6,008 nt of DNA, from assembly GCA_028875175.1 (NCBI GenBank), contig JAPPFO010000125.1, forward strand, positions 1 to 6,008, in the 5' to 3' direction. Numbering within the stretch: the first letter of the stretch is position 1; the number at the start of each line of letters is the position of its first letter. A model generated the notes under the pieces. The model had not been told where the DNA came from. It ran no database searches and was given only the letters and a program-made list of their open reading frames with translations. The translations under genes and the position numbers were made by a program. Origin of the DNA: Chloroflexota bacterium (GTDB lineage: Bacteria > Chloroflexota > UBA11872). Shown here in pieces: positions 1 to 6,008 of this stretch.

Positions 1-322
1 CGGGATTGAGGGTGCCTAGCCAGAGGTGGCGGCCGTCAAAGAAGTTGTTGTCGTCATTCCAGGCCCAGGTGGCCAGGCCGTCCAGGTCGCCGGTGCGGCT
101 GACTTCCTCCGTCAGGATGTCAATGGCGGTGACATGAGGGGAGCTGTTGCTGAATACCAGGATTTCGCCGGCGTCGCCGACTGGGGCCTCGGCGACCTCA
201 CCCGCCGTGCCGCCGGGCGCACTCTCCGGGCCACCCTCGCCGCAAGCGGCAGCCAGGATTGCCACCCCCAGGCCACCCATGCCGGCCAGCAGTCGTCGTC
301 GCGGGAGTTGTCGGGTGTTCAT
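1..322 (-). CDS. Secreted beta-propeller lipoprotein, copy A (partial; C-terminal part lies beyond the left edge)
   Basis: Reading from the ATG at 322-320 leftward gives 107 uninterrupted codons, and the gene runs off the window. The protein starts with a basic segment (RRRLLAG, residues 8-14) that resembles a twin-arginine signal. A short hydrophobic stretch follows, then AAAC ending at Cys27, a relaxed lipobox. A Gly/Ala/Glu-rich linker (about 28-48) leads into the first propeller repeat (about 52-80) and the start of the second. The rest matches copies B and C closely, so the missing part is probably the same seven-bladed domain. It is the third gene of the array in the direction of transcription, 66 bp after copy B, with an AAAGGA ribosome-binding site eight bases before the start. 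Function is unknown; a role at the outer face of the membrane is inferred from the signal peptide. Whether the gene is intact downstream cannot be seen. Confidence 0.85.
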   Translation of the reverse strand, partial: MNTRQLPRRRLLAGMGGLGVAILAAACGEGGPESAPGGTAGEVAEAPVGDAGEILVFSNSSPHVTAIDILTEEVSRTGDLDGLATWAWNDDNNFFDGRHLWLGTLNP

Positions 323-358
323 CGTCCTCGTCCTTTCCCAGCCGGGGAACCCTCCGTC
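323..358 (-). promoter_or_regulatory. Conserved leader and ribosome-binding site of copy A
   Basis: On the minus strand the leader begins GACGGAGGGTT and ends with AAAGGA (331-336), eight bases before the ATG. The same element precedes copies B and C at the same distance, which fixes the start codon of all three. The first 24 bases resemble the leader of copy C most. Confidence 0.6.
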
Positions 359-388
359 TGCTAACAACCCAGCCCGGCTGTTTTGGGT

Positions 389-1597
389 CTAACGCTTGCT
401 ACCCAGGTTCTGCGTGGCGCAATACGCCGACGTATGTCTGCAGGCTTCAGGCCTTTCCTGATCGTCACGCAGGCGGCCGCCGACGGAGGTCATGCGCAGG
501 AACATGCCCACCGGCGGGGAGTCCAGCGCGATCGTGTTCTCCTTGGTCGAGGTGATGGTGAATCTATTGGCCTCCCAGTCCTGCTGATACACCACGGCCA
601 CGGCCTGATCGTCCGTCAGCATGGCGTAGATGCGCGTGAAGTCGGGGCGCACGGCCACCATCTGCGGGTTGAGGCCGACGCGGATATGGGCCAGGGCGCG
701 GAGGTCGGCGGTGTCCACGACCTGGACGAAGTTGTCGTCGGCGTGGCCGGTGTACGCATAGCTGCCGTCGTAGGTAAAGGTGCCCAGGATGGGCGCGGTG
801 CCGGTCTGGAATCGCTTGACGAGTTCCAGGGCCGAGGCCTCGTACACGGCCACGGTGTGCTTGCCGGACTCCTGCACCCAGATGGAGCCGTCGGGCGAGG
901 CGGTGAGCCGGGTCGGATGCCCGCCCTTCTTGGACTCGGCGGTGGCGAGCACGGCGCCGCTGCTCGGATCGAGGCTGACGACGCGGTCGCCTTCCCAGGT
1001 GGGATAGACGAAGCGTTCGACGCCTTCCGCGTCAATGCTGAGGTCGGCGTCGGCCAGCACGCCGCCATGGAGCGGCACGTCGCTGAAGGTGTTGGTGACC
1101 TCCTGCGTGGCGGTGTCGACGGTCAGGACTTCACCGGCGGCCATCTTGCTCACGAGCAGGGAACCGTCCTGGCGGGCCTTGCCGAGGAAGACGCCCTCGG
1201 CCTCGCTGCCAAGGGGGATGCGGTTGCTAATGGCGAGCGAGTCAACGTCCAGGGTCACGAGTTCGGCCGTGCCGGCGGCGGGATTGAGGGTGCCCAGCCA
1301 GAGGTGGCGGCCGTCAAAGAAGTTGTTGTCGTCGTTCCAGGCCCAGGTGGCCAGGCCGTCCAGGTCGCCGGTGCGGCTGACTTCCTCGGTCAGGATGTCG
1401 ATGGCGGTGACGTGCGGCGAGCTATTGCTGAAGACCAGGATCTCGCCGGCGTCACCGACAAAGGCGGCCTCGCCAGTCCCGTCGCCGCTGGGTGCGCTCT
1501 CCGGGCCGCCTTCGCCGCAGGCGGCGGCCAGCATCGCCACGCCCAGGCCGCCCATACCCGCCAGCAGGCGTCGTCGCGGTAGTCGGGGGATGTTCAT
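389..1597 (-). CDS. Secreted seven-bladed beta-propeller lipoprotein, copy B (YncE/YVTN-like)
   Basis: 402 residues, complete, ending in TAG. Residues 1-27 form an export signal: RRRLL with twin-arginine character, a short hydrophobic core, and AAAC with Cys27 as the likely lipidated residue. The lipobox has Ala rather than Leu at -3, so lipidation is probable, not certain. A linker (28-48) precedes about seven repeats of 40-45 residues, beginning near 52, 93, 135, 178, 226, 269 and 312. Each has the beta-propeller pattern of a strand, a D-G or similar turn, then a V-x-V-x-D-like strand, for example SPDGSIWV at 234-241 and FVQVVDTADL at 290-299. The tail (about 356-402) is not propeller-like and contains Cys386 and Cys393. 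Such propellers serve as binding platforms, lactonases or cofactor-handling proteins; nothing here decides which. Copy B differs from copy C at about 45 positions, counted by eye. Its linker is one codon shorter than in A and C, balanced by one extra codon in the tail. Confidence 0.9.
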   Translation of the reverse strand: MNIPRLPRRRLLAGMGGLGVAMLAAACGEGGPESAPSGDGTGEAAFVGDAGEILVFSNSSPHVTAIDILTEEVSRTGDLDGLATWAWNDDNNFFDGRHLWLGTLNPAAGTAELVTLDVDSLAISNRIPLGSEAEGVFLGKARQDGSLLVSKMAAGEVLTVDTATQEVTNTFSDVPLHGGVLADADLSIDAEGVERFVYPTWEGDRVVSLDPSSGAVLATAESKKGGHPTRLTASPDGSIWVQESGKHTVAVYEASALELVKRFQTGTAPILGTFTYDGSYAYTGHADDNFVQVVDTADLRALAHIRVGLNPQMVAVRPDFTRIYAMLTDDQAVAVVYQQDWEANRFTITSTKENTIALDSPPVGMFLRMTSVGGRLRDDQERPEACRHTSAYCATQNLGSKR

Positions 1598-1633
1598 CGC
1601 CTCCGTCCTTTCAAAGCCAATTAACCGCTCGTC
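1598..1633 (-). promoter_or_regulatory. Conserved leader and ribosome-binding site of copy B
   Basis: AAAGGA at 1606-1611 lies eight bases before the ATG of copy B. A GGAGG also occurs at 1600-1604, only two bases from the start and so less likely to be used. The upstream half (GACGAGCGGTTAATTGGC) is the most divergent of the three leaders. Confidence 0.6.
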
Positions 1634-1663
1634 GCCCGGCAGCGTAGCCCGGCCAACGGCGAG

Positions 1664-2872
1664 CTAGCGTTTGGTGCCCAGGTTCTGTGTCCCACAGGCA
1701 TACGAAATCCTGCAGGCTTCAGCCCGCTCTGCCGAGTCGCGCAAGCGACCACCGACTGACGTCATCCGCAGGAACATGCCCACCGGCGGCGCCTCCAGCG
1801 CGATTGAATTCTCTTTCGTGGAGGTGATCGTGGAACTGTTGACTTCCCAGTCCTGCTGATAGACCACGGCCACGGCTTGGTCATCGGTCAGCATCGCGTA
1901 GATGCGGCTGAAGTCGGGGCGCACGGCCACCATCTGCGGAGTCTGGCCGACCCGGATGTGGGCCAGGGCGCGGAGGTTGGCGGTGTCCACGACCTGGACG
2001 AAGTTGTCGTCGGCGTGCCCTGTGTAGGCGTAGCTGCCGTCGTAGGTGAAGGTGCCGAGAATGGGCTGCGTACCGGTCTGGAAGCGCTTCACCAGTTCCA
2101 GCGCCGAGGGCTCGTACACGGCCACGGTGTGCTTGCCGGCCTCCTGCACCCAGATAGAGCCGTCGGGTGACGTCGTGAGCCTCGTCGGATGTCCGCCCGC
2201 CTTGGACTCGGCGGTGGCCAGCACCGACCCGCTGGAGGGATCCAGGGCGACAACGCGGTCGCCTTCGCCGGTGGGATAGACAAAGCGTTCAACGCCTTCG
2301 GCGTCGATGCTCAGGTCAGCGTCGGCCAGCACGCCGCCGTGCAGGGGCACGTCGCTGAACGAGTTGGTGACCTCGTGGGTCGAGGTGTTGACGGTCAGCA
2401 CTTCGCCGGCGGCCATCTTGCTGACCAGCAGGGTGCCGTCCTGGCGGGCCTTGCCCAGGAACACGCCCTCGGCCTCGCTGCCCAGCGGAATACGGTTACT
2501 GATGGTGAGGGCGTCGACGTCCAGGGTGATGAGTTCGGCGGTCCCGGCGGCGGGATTGAGGGTGCCTAGCCAGAGGTGGCGGCCGTCAAAGAAGTTGTTG
2601 TCGTCGTTCCAGGCCCAGGTGGACAGTCCGTCAACGTCGCCGGTGCGGCTGACTTCCTCGGTCAGGATGTCGATAGCGGTCACGTGCGGCGAGCTGTTGC
2701 TGAAGACCAGGATCTCGCCCGCGTCACCCACTTCGGCGGCGACTTCACCTGCGGCGTCGCCGCGGGGCGCGCTCTCAGGGCCGCCTTCGCCGCAGGCGGC
2801 CGCGAGCATCGCCACGCCTAGGCCGCCCATGCCGGCCAGCAGTCGTCGTCGTGGAAGCTGCCGGGTGTTCAT
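1664..2872 (-). CDS. Secreted seven-bladed beta-propeller lipoprotein, copy C (first gene of the array)
   Basis: 402 residues, ending in TAG. It is the promoter-proximal gene of the leftward array and lies next to the divergent intergenic region. The architecture is that of copy B: Tat-like basic start, hydrophobic core, Cys27 lipobox, variable linker to about residue 48, seven YVTN-like repeats (about 53-355) and a tail with Cys387 and Cys393. Changes from copy B cluster at residues 3-5, in the linker (37-47) and in the last 25 residues. The propeller itself carries scattered, mostly conservative changes, and long stretches are identical, including the first blade (VFSNSSPHVTAIDIL). Reading frame and length are preserved, so selection appears to have kept it functional. 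An AAAGGA site eight bases before the ATG supports the start. The propeller and lipoprotein assignments are motif-based; the ligand or reaction is unknown. Being first, it is probably the best expressed of the three. Confidence 0.9.
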   Translation of the reverse strand: MNTRQLPRRRLLAGMGGLGVAMLAAACGEGGPESAPRGDAAGEVAAEVGDAGEILVFSNSSPHVTAIDILTEEVSRTGDVDGLSTWAWNDDNNFFDGRHLWLGTLNPAAGTAELITLDVDALTISNRIPLGSEAEGVFLGKARQDGTLLVSKMAAGEVLTVNTSTHEVTNSFSDVPLHGGVLADADLSIDAEGVERFVYPTGEGDRVVALDPSSGSVLATAESKAGGHPTRLTTSPDGSIWVQEAGKHTVAVYEPSALELVKRFQTGTQPILGTFTYDGSYAYTGHADDNFVQVVDTANLRALAHIRVGQTPQMVAVRPDFSRIYAMLTDDQAVAVVYQQDWEVNSSTITSTKENSIALEAPPVGMFLRMTSVGGRLRDSAERAEACRISYACGTQNLGTKR

Positions 2873-2908
2873 CGCTTCTGTCCTTTCGCGGCCGGGCCGC
2901 CGTCCGTC
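2873..2908 (-). promoter_or_regulatory. Conserved leader and ribosome-binding site of copy C, with a 13-bp palindrome
   Basis: AAAGGA at 2881-2886 lies eight bases before the ATG of copy C. Immediately upstream, 2888-2900 is a perfect inverted repeat, GCGGCC-G-GGCCGC. The single-base centre argues against a stable hairpin. It could be a protein-binding site or chance in GC-rich DNA; copies A and B do not carry the same perfect palindrome. Confidence 0.45.
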
Positions 2909-3220
2909 CCGAAGCGCGGCAGGCTGCTCACGCTCGCGTTCTCAGCCCGCGGACCCAATCCACCAACATCGCGCGCCTCGCGATGGCGAATAGTCTATGG
3001 ATTCAACCGGCTTCACGCTGCCCGCAGCGCGAAATCCAAGTTTGCAGAAGTATACCCCCGAATTCTGCGGCAACCCATGCCCTTAAAGTCGACTCTTCTC
3101 GGCGAGTCGTGACTGACTGGCGCGGATCATCCCCTGTTGGGCTGGCCTGTCGGCGCGCTGCGCGGCAGAATCCCGGCATCCGCGCGGCCATCGAGCCGCA
3201 GTGATTGAGGCAGCCGCTCC
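2909..3220. other. Divergent intergenic region, no gene recognised
   Basis: About 310 bp lie between the leader of copy C and the start of the first oxidoreductase gene. It should hold the promoters for both directions. A TATACT hexamer on the minus strand (3049-3054) resembles a -10 box, but I see no matching -35 element at a normal distance. A stretch richer in A/T lies near 2985-3070. No tRNA, terminator hairpin or repeat array is visible. Small open frames here overlap the flanking genes and have no recognisable content. Confidence 0.5.
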
Positions 3221-4327
3221 ATGAGTGAACAACTGCGAGTCGCGGTTATCGCCGAGCCCACCGCCTGGCACCTGGGCGCACTGGTCGACGCGCTCCACAA
3301 CGACGAGGTCGGCGACGTCGCGGTTGGCGATGTGACCGGCGGGACGTTCGACGAGGTCCGCCAGGGCGGCGCCGGAAAGGTCTCCGCCACGTATACCGAC
3401 CTGGACGAGCTGTACCGCGACTTCCACCCGCAAGTGGCGCTCATCACGATGGAGCCGTGGCGCATGCCGCCCGTCATCACCCAGGCCCTGGAAGCGGGCG
3501 TCCACGTCTTCCACGAAAAACCTGGCTACGTGAACATCGACGACTACCGCGCGATCTATCGAATGGCCAGGAGCCGCAGCCTGCACCTCGGTATTGCCTA
3601 CATCTCACGTGCCTATCCCATCGTCCAGGAAGCGCGACGCCTGGTCGCCGAGGGTTTTCTCGGCGACCTGCTGTCATTCCAGGCCTGGTTCGTCGCCGAC
3701 CAGGAGCGCACCATTCAGAATCCCGCGGCCCGCGAGCAATACGACGTCGCCGCCGGCGGCTGGTTCTTCTCCAAGGAGTTGGGCGGCGGCGGGCACCTGA
3801 CGATTCTCGGATGCCACTACCTTGACTTGCTTCGGCATATTGCCGGGTCCGACTTCAAGTCGGTCAGCGCCTTCTGCCGCAACGTCGGCGGCGAGGCGAT
3901 CACGGTCGAGGACGCCGCGGTGGTGAACCTGGAGTTCCAAAACGGCATGGTCGGCAACCTCAACTCCGGCTACTACACCAGCAGCGCCGAATACGGCTCG
4001 TCCCGGCATAACGGCCTCATCATCTGGGGACGCGACGGCTGGCTGAAGTTCAACCCGAATGGCGAGTCCAACCGCGAACCGATGCAGTGGGCCTCCTACA
4101 GCGGTTCCCAGGCCAGTGCGCCGCTCAAGTCCTGGACCTTCGACAGCGCCGGCGCCCTCAACAATCCATACCGGGTCTTGACCGGGGACTTCTTCCGCGC
4201 CTGCCTGGGTCTGGGACCGCCGCCCATCGAGCCGGAAGCCGGCATGTGGGTCAACGAAGTCACCACCGCCGCCTACGCCTCCTCCGATTCAGGTCAGATG
4301 CTTTCAGTCTCGATCCCGGAGGTATAG
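3221..4327 (+). CDS. Gfo/Idh/MocA-family oxidoreductase with a degenerate nucleotide-binding loop
   Basis: 368 residues, a usual length for this family of NAD(P)-dependent sugar and cyclitol dehydrogenases. The N-terminal half is Rossmann-like and the C-terminal half supplies the substrate domain. Visible marks are VHVFHEKPG with E-K-P at 99-101, the family lysine motif, and GCHYLDLLRHIAG with His199 and Asp202, matching the family's catalytic G-x-H-x-x-D region. The first strand (RVAVIAEPTAWHLGAL, 6-21) lacks the usual G-x-G-x-x-G/A loop, so cofactor binding may be altered. No signal peptide or membrane segment is seen, so the enzyme should be cytoplasmic. The ATG at 3221 is the first possible ATG after an in-frame TGA at 3206-3208; a weak GAGG lies ten bases upstream. 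It is probably the first gene of a rightward operon. Family assignment is firm; the substrate is unknown. Confidence 0.88.
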   Translation: MSEQLRVAVIAEPTAWHLGALVDALHNDEVGDVAVGDVTGGTFDEVRQGGAGKVSATYTDLDELYRDFHPQVALITMEPWRMPPVITQALEAGVHVFHEKPGYVNIDDYRAIYRMARSRSLHLGIAYISRAYPIVQEARRLVAEGFLGDLLSFQAWFVADQERTIQNPAAREQYDVAAGGWFFSKELGGGGHLTILGCHYLDLLRHIAGSDFKSVSAFCRNVGGEAITVEDAAVVNLEFQNGMVGNLNSGYYTSSAEYGSSRHNGLIIWGRDGWLKFNPNGESNREPMQWASYSGSQASAPLKSWTFDSAGALNNPYRVLTGDFFRACLGLGPPPIEPEAGMWVNEVTTAAYASSDSGQMLSVSIPEV

Positions 4328-4396
4328 GCCGAGCAGGCAGGTGCTCGTGATCCCAGCCCCGGCGCGGCTCACCGAGGCTCAATCGGGGCCAACGCT

Positions 4397-5428
4397 ATGA
4401 GCGCGGCCCCGCTGCGAGTCATTTCGGTTGGATTGGGCATTCGCGCGCGTCAACACCTGAGCGCCCAGATGGCGCTGCCGGATTGGTTCAAGCCCGTTGG
4501 GCTCGTCGATATCGTTCCGGAGGCGTTCAAAGGCGCGCTCGAAATCACCGGCCTGCCAGAGTCGGCCTGCTTCGAGAGCCTGACCGAGGCCATGGCGGCC
4601 GCGCCATGCGATGCCGTCGGAGTCTTCACCCCCGGCCACTTGCACACGTCGTATATGGAAGAGGCCATCGCCGCCGGCAAGCACGTGATCGTGGAGAAAC
4701 CGTTTACCTGCGATCTGGCGGAGGCCGAACGCGTCGTCGCCGCTGCCCAGGCCAACGACGTGCGCGTGGTCGTCACCCAGAACGACCGCCTCTTCCACCC
4801 CTACCCGCTGCTGCGCGAGATGATCGCCGACCGTCGCTACGGCGAGCTCGGCGCCGTCACGATGGTCCACCACAACGCCCGCGGGCGTCCCTTCGAGAAC
4901 GGCTACCCGCCGATGCACCTGTGGCACCAGGCCTCGCATCAGGTCGACACGCTGCTGTCGCTGGTGCAACGCCCGCCGCGCTGCGTCTGGGGCGTCAACG
5001 CCACCCCCGCCAACAGCAACTGGACGGCCGAGCCCCACGTCTGCGCCATCATCACCTTCGACGGGCCAGTGATCGTCAGTTACACGGCCACCTCCGACGC
5101 CCAGGCCTACGAGATGTACCTGCGCCTGGAGTTTTCGGAGGCCGCCGTCACCTTGCACGGCCTCACCATGAACTCCACGGACTTTGACCTCAAGATCACC
5201 CCGCGACAGCCGCTGGAGCGCTATCCGCACTCGGAACTCTTTCCCATCGGCAAGGCCGAGCGCGGCGGCCGCTGGGCCGACATCGAACAGGACATCTGGA
5301 ACGGCGTCTGGTCCCACGTCATGGAGGGCCGGGACAACGCCTGTTCCGGGCGCAACAACCTCATGACGATTGGCGTCCTGGACGCCATCATCCGCTCGAG
5401 CACCGAGCGAATCGCGGTGGAGTTGTAA
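4397..5428 (+). CDS. Gfo/Idh/MocA-family oxidoreductase
   Basis: 343 residues, ending in TAA. The N-terminus has a recognisable dinucleotide loop, VGLGIRA at 11-17 (G-x-G-x-x-A). VIVEKPFTCDL carries E-K-P at 100-102, and HQASHQVDTLL around 177-187 places a His181/Asp184 pair where the family's catalytic region lies. No export signal is present, so a cytoplasmic location is expected. Family members oxidise or reduce hydroxyl groups of sugars, inositols and sugar acids using NAD(P); which one cannot be told. The gene follows the previous oxidoreductase by 69 bp on the same strand, and the next gene starts 34 bp after it, consistent with one transcript. Apart from the shared motifs it is only distantly similar to its neighbours, so the three are not recent duplicates. 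The region before its ATG lacks a good ribosome-binding site, which leaves the exact start slightly uncertain. Confidence 0.88.
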   Translation: MSAAPLRVISVGLGIRARQHLSAQMALPDWFKPVGLVDIVPEAFKGALEITGLPESACFESLTEAMAAAPCDAVGVFTPGHLHTSYMEEAIAAGKHVIVEKPFTCDLAEAERVVAAAQANDVRVVVTQNDRLFHPYPLLREMIADRRYGELGAVTMVHHNARGRPFENGYPPMHLWHQASHQVDTLLSLVQRPPRCVWGVNATPANSNWTAEPHVCAIITFDGPVIVSYTATSDAQAYEMYLRLEFSEAAVTLHGLTMNSTDFDLKITPRQPLERYPHSELFPIGKAERGGRWADIEQDIWNGVWSHVMEGRDNACSGRNNLMTIGVLDAIIRSSTERIAVEL

Positions 5429-5451
5429 GCCGGGGCTACGGCCACAGCAGG

Positions 5452-5456
5452 GGAGG
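5452..5456 (+). promoter_or_regulatory. Strong ribosome-binding site of the third oxidoreductase
   Basis: GGAGG lies six bases before the ATG at 5463. It is the best Shine-Dalgarno sequence of the rightward operon and decides the start of a gene whose end is outside the window. Confidence 0.75.
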
Positions 5457-5462
5457 AATCCG

Positions 5463-6008
5463 ATGGGCAGCACGCTGAGAGCCGGCGTCGTCGGCCTGAC
5501 CGGGATCGGCGCCCGTCCGCCGATTCCAGCCTCCAAGCACGGCTGGGGCATCACGATGCCGCATTCGCACGCCTCGGCCTACCACTTCGTTGAGGACACC
5601 GAGCTGGTCGCCGTGTGCGACCTGCGGCAGGAGGCAATTGACGAATTCGATGCCGGTTGGCGCTCACACCCGGTGGAGGTCAATTCGTACCTCGACTACC
5701 GCGAAATGCTTCATCGGGAAGACCTGGACCTGATTAGTGTCGTCACCAGCGACCATGTGCACGCCCAGATCGTGATCGACGCCGCCGAAGCGGGAGTCAA
5801 GGGCATCGTCTGCGAAAAGCCCATCGCCACCACCCTGGACGACGCCGACCGCATGATCGAAACCGTGGACAAGGCCGGCATTCCCATGCTGGTGGATCAC
5901 ACCTATCGCTGGTGGTTCCCGTGGGCCGACGTCGGCAAGTTGATCGACGACGGCGCCATCGGCGACGTCGTCCGCATCATGTGCAACCAGGGCGGCCCGC
6001 GCGCCATG
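5463..6008 (+). CDS. Gfo/Idh/MocA-family oxidoreductase (partial; C-terminal part beyond the right edge)
   Basis: The frame is open for 182 codons from the ATG at 5463 to the end of the window. It covers the Rossmann domain and the beginning of the substrate domain. Visible are the first strand and glycine loop (VVGLTGIGARPP, 9-20), an acidic end of the second strand (VAVCDLRQE, 49-57), VVTSDHVHAQ (93-102), and GIVCEKPIATT with E-K-P at 118-120. Between the glycine loop and the next helix there is a longer segment than usual (about 17-36), with PPIPASKHGWG and the histidines of MPHSHASAYH. The catalytic His/Asp region would follow outside the window. No signal peptide is apparent. Position and spacing suggest the third gene of the operon. 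Substrate unknown. Confidence 0.85.
   Translation, partial: MGSTLRAGVVGLTGIGARPPIPASKHGWGITMPHSHASAYHFVEDTELVAVCDLRQEAIDEFDAGWRSHPVEVNSYLDYREMLHREDLDLISVVTSDHVHAQIVIDAAEAGVKGIVCEKPIATTLDDADRMIETVDKAGIPMLVDHTYRWWFPWADVGKLIDDGAIGDVVRIMCNQGGPRAM

Larger units (their letters stand above)
1..2908 (-). repeat. Tandem array of a 1275-bp gene-plus-leader unit (at least 2.3 copies)
   Basis: The three start codons lie at 322, 1597 and 2872, a spacing of exactly 1275 bp both times. The complete copies are each 1209 bp and both gaps are 66 bp. Copies A and C align without net insertions over the 322 visible bases of A. Copy B is three bases shorter in the linker and makes this up near its 3' end. The gaps are homologous too: an AGCCCGGC octamer sits at 371-378 and again at 1646-1653, exactly one period apart. 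A leader of about 36 bp is shared by all three. This shows duplication of a whole transcription-unit segment by unequal crossing-over or a similar process. The left limit lies outside the window, so copy number is a minimum. Confidence 0.93.

Noticed and set aside
339..380. Inverted repeat CAGCCGGG (339-346) / CCCGGCTG (373-380) in the gap between copies A and B, considered as a terminator
   Set aside because: The loop is 26 bases, no T-run follows in the direction of transcription, and the pairing is not kept in the equivalent gap at 1598-1663.
383..1582. Long plus-strand open frame of 399 codons opposite copy B, with counterparts opposite copies A and C
   Set aside because: It is antisense to a clear lipoprotein gene. 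Its low-complexity Gly/Val/Ala/Asp/His-rich product follows from the codon bias of the real gene.
1..2908. Possible CRISPR array or mobile element as the source of the repeats
   Set aside because: The repeated unit is a full coding gene with its leader; there are no short spaced repeats, transposase genes or terminal inverted repeats.
2851..3204. Plus-strand frame of 117 codons across the divergent intergenic region
   Set aside because: It begins inside copy C in antisense, has no recognisable domain and no clear ribosome-binding site.
3083..3586. Minus-strand frame of 167 codons overlapping the start of the first oxidoreductase
   Set aside because: Most of it lies antisense to a well-supported gene and its composition is that of a shadow frame.
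4379..5554. Minus-strand open frame of 391 codons opposite the second oxidoreductase
   Set aside because: The plus-strand frame carries the Gfo/Idh/MocA motifs; the antisense product is a compositional shadow that also runs into the next gene.

Overview
The window is GC-rich, gene-dense bacterial DNA. It falls into two divergently transcribed halves separated by about 350 bp. The source organism cannot be fixed from the sequence. The GC content, the arginine-rich lipoprotein signal peptides and the run of Gfo/Idh/MocA-family oxidoreductases would suit an environmental Chloroflexota-type genome, but this is only an impression.

Left half (1-2872, minus strand): a head-to-tail array of three closely related genes, the leftmost cut by the window edge. 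Each codes for a secreted lipoprotein with a Tat-like arginine-rich signal peptide, a cysteine at residue 27 and a short variable linker. A domain that reads as seven repeats of a YVTN/YncE-like beta-propeller follows. The three start codons lie at 322, 1597 and 2872, exactly 1275 bp apart. The two complete genes are both 1209 bp and both gaps are 66 bp. A roughly 36-bp leader with an AAAGGA ribosome-binding site is carried by every copy. The array therefore arose by duplication of a whole gene-plus-leader unit. The copies have since diverged by mostly conservative changes, to about 89% protein identity between the two complete copies by manual count. The partial copy is a patchwork of sites shared with one or the other sibling.

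Middle (2873-3220): the divergent intergenic region. It holds the leader of the first lipoprotein gene, with a short GC palindrome beside its ribosome-binding site, and presumably the promoters for both directions. I could not place a convincing promoter.

Right half (3221-6008, plus strand): three consecutive genes for Gfo/Idh/MocA-family NAD(P)-dependent oxidoreductases, with gaps of 69 and 34 bp, the last cut by the window end. They are clearly different from one another, unlike the lipoproteins. All keep the E-K-P motif. The first has lost the usual glycine-rich nucleotide-binding loop and the third carries an enlarged one. They look like a cytoplasmic operon acting on sugars, cyclitols or related polyols, substrate unknown.

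A working view is a locus where surface-anchored propeller proteins bind or process an external compound and cytoplasmic dehydrogenases metabolise it. Only the divergent arrangement supports that link. No transporter, regulator, mobile element, RNA gene or CRISPR array is visible.
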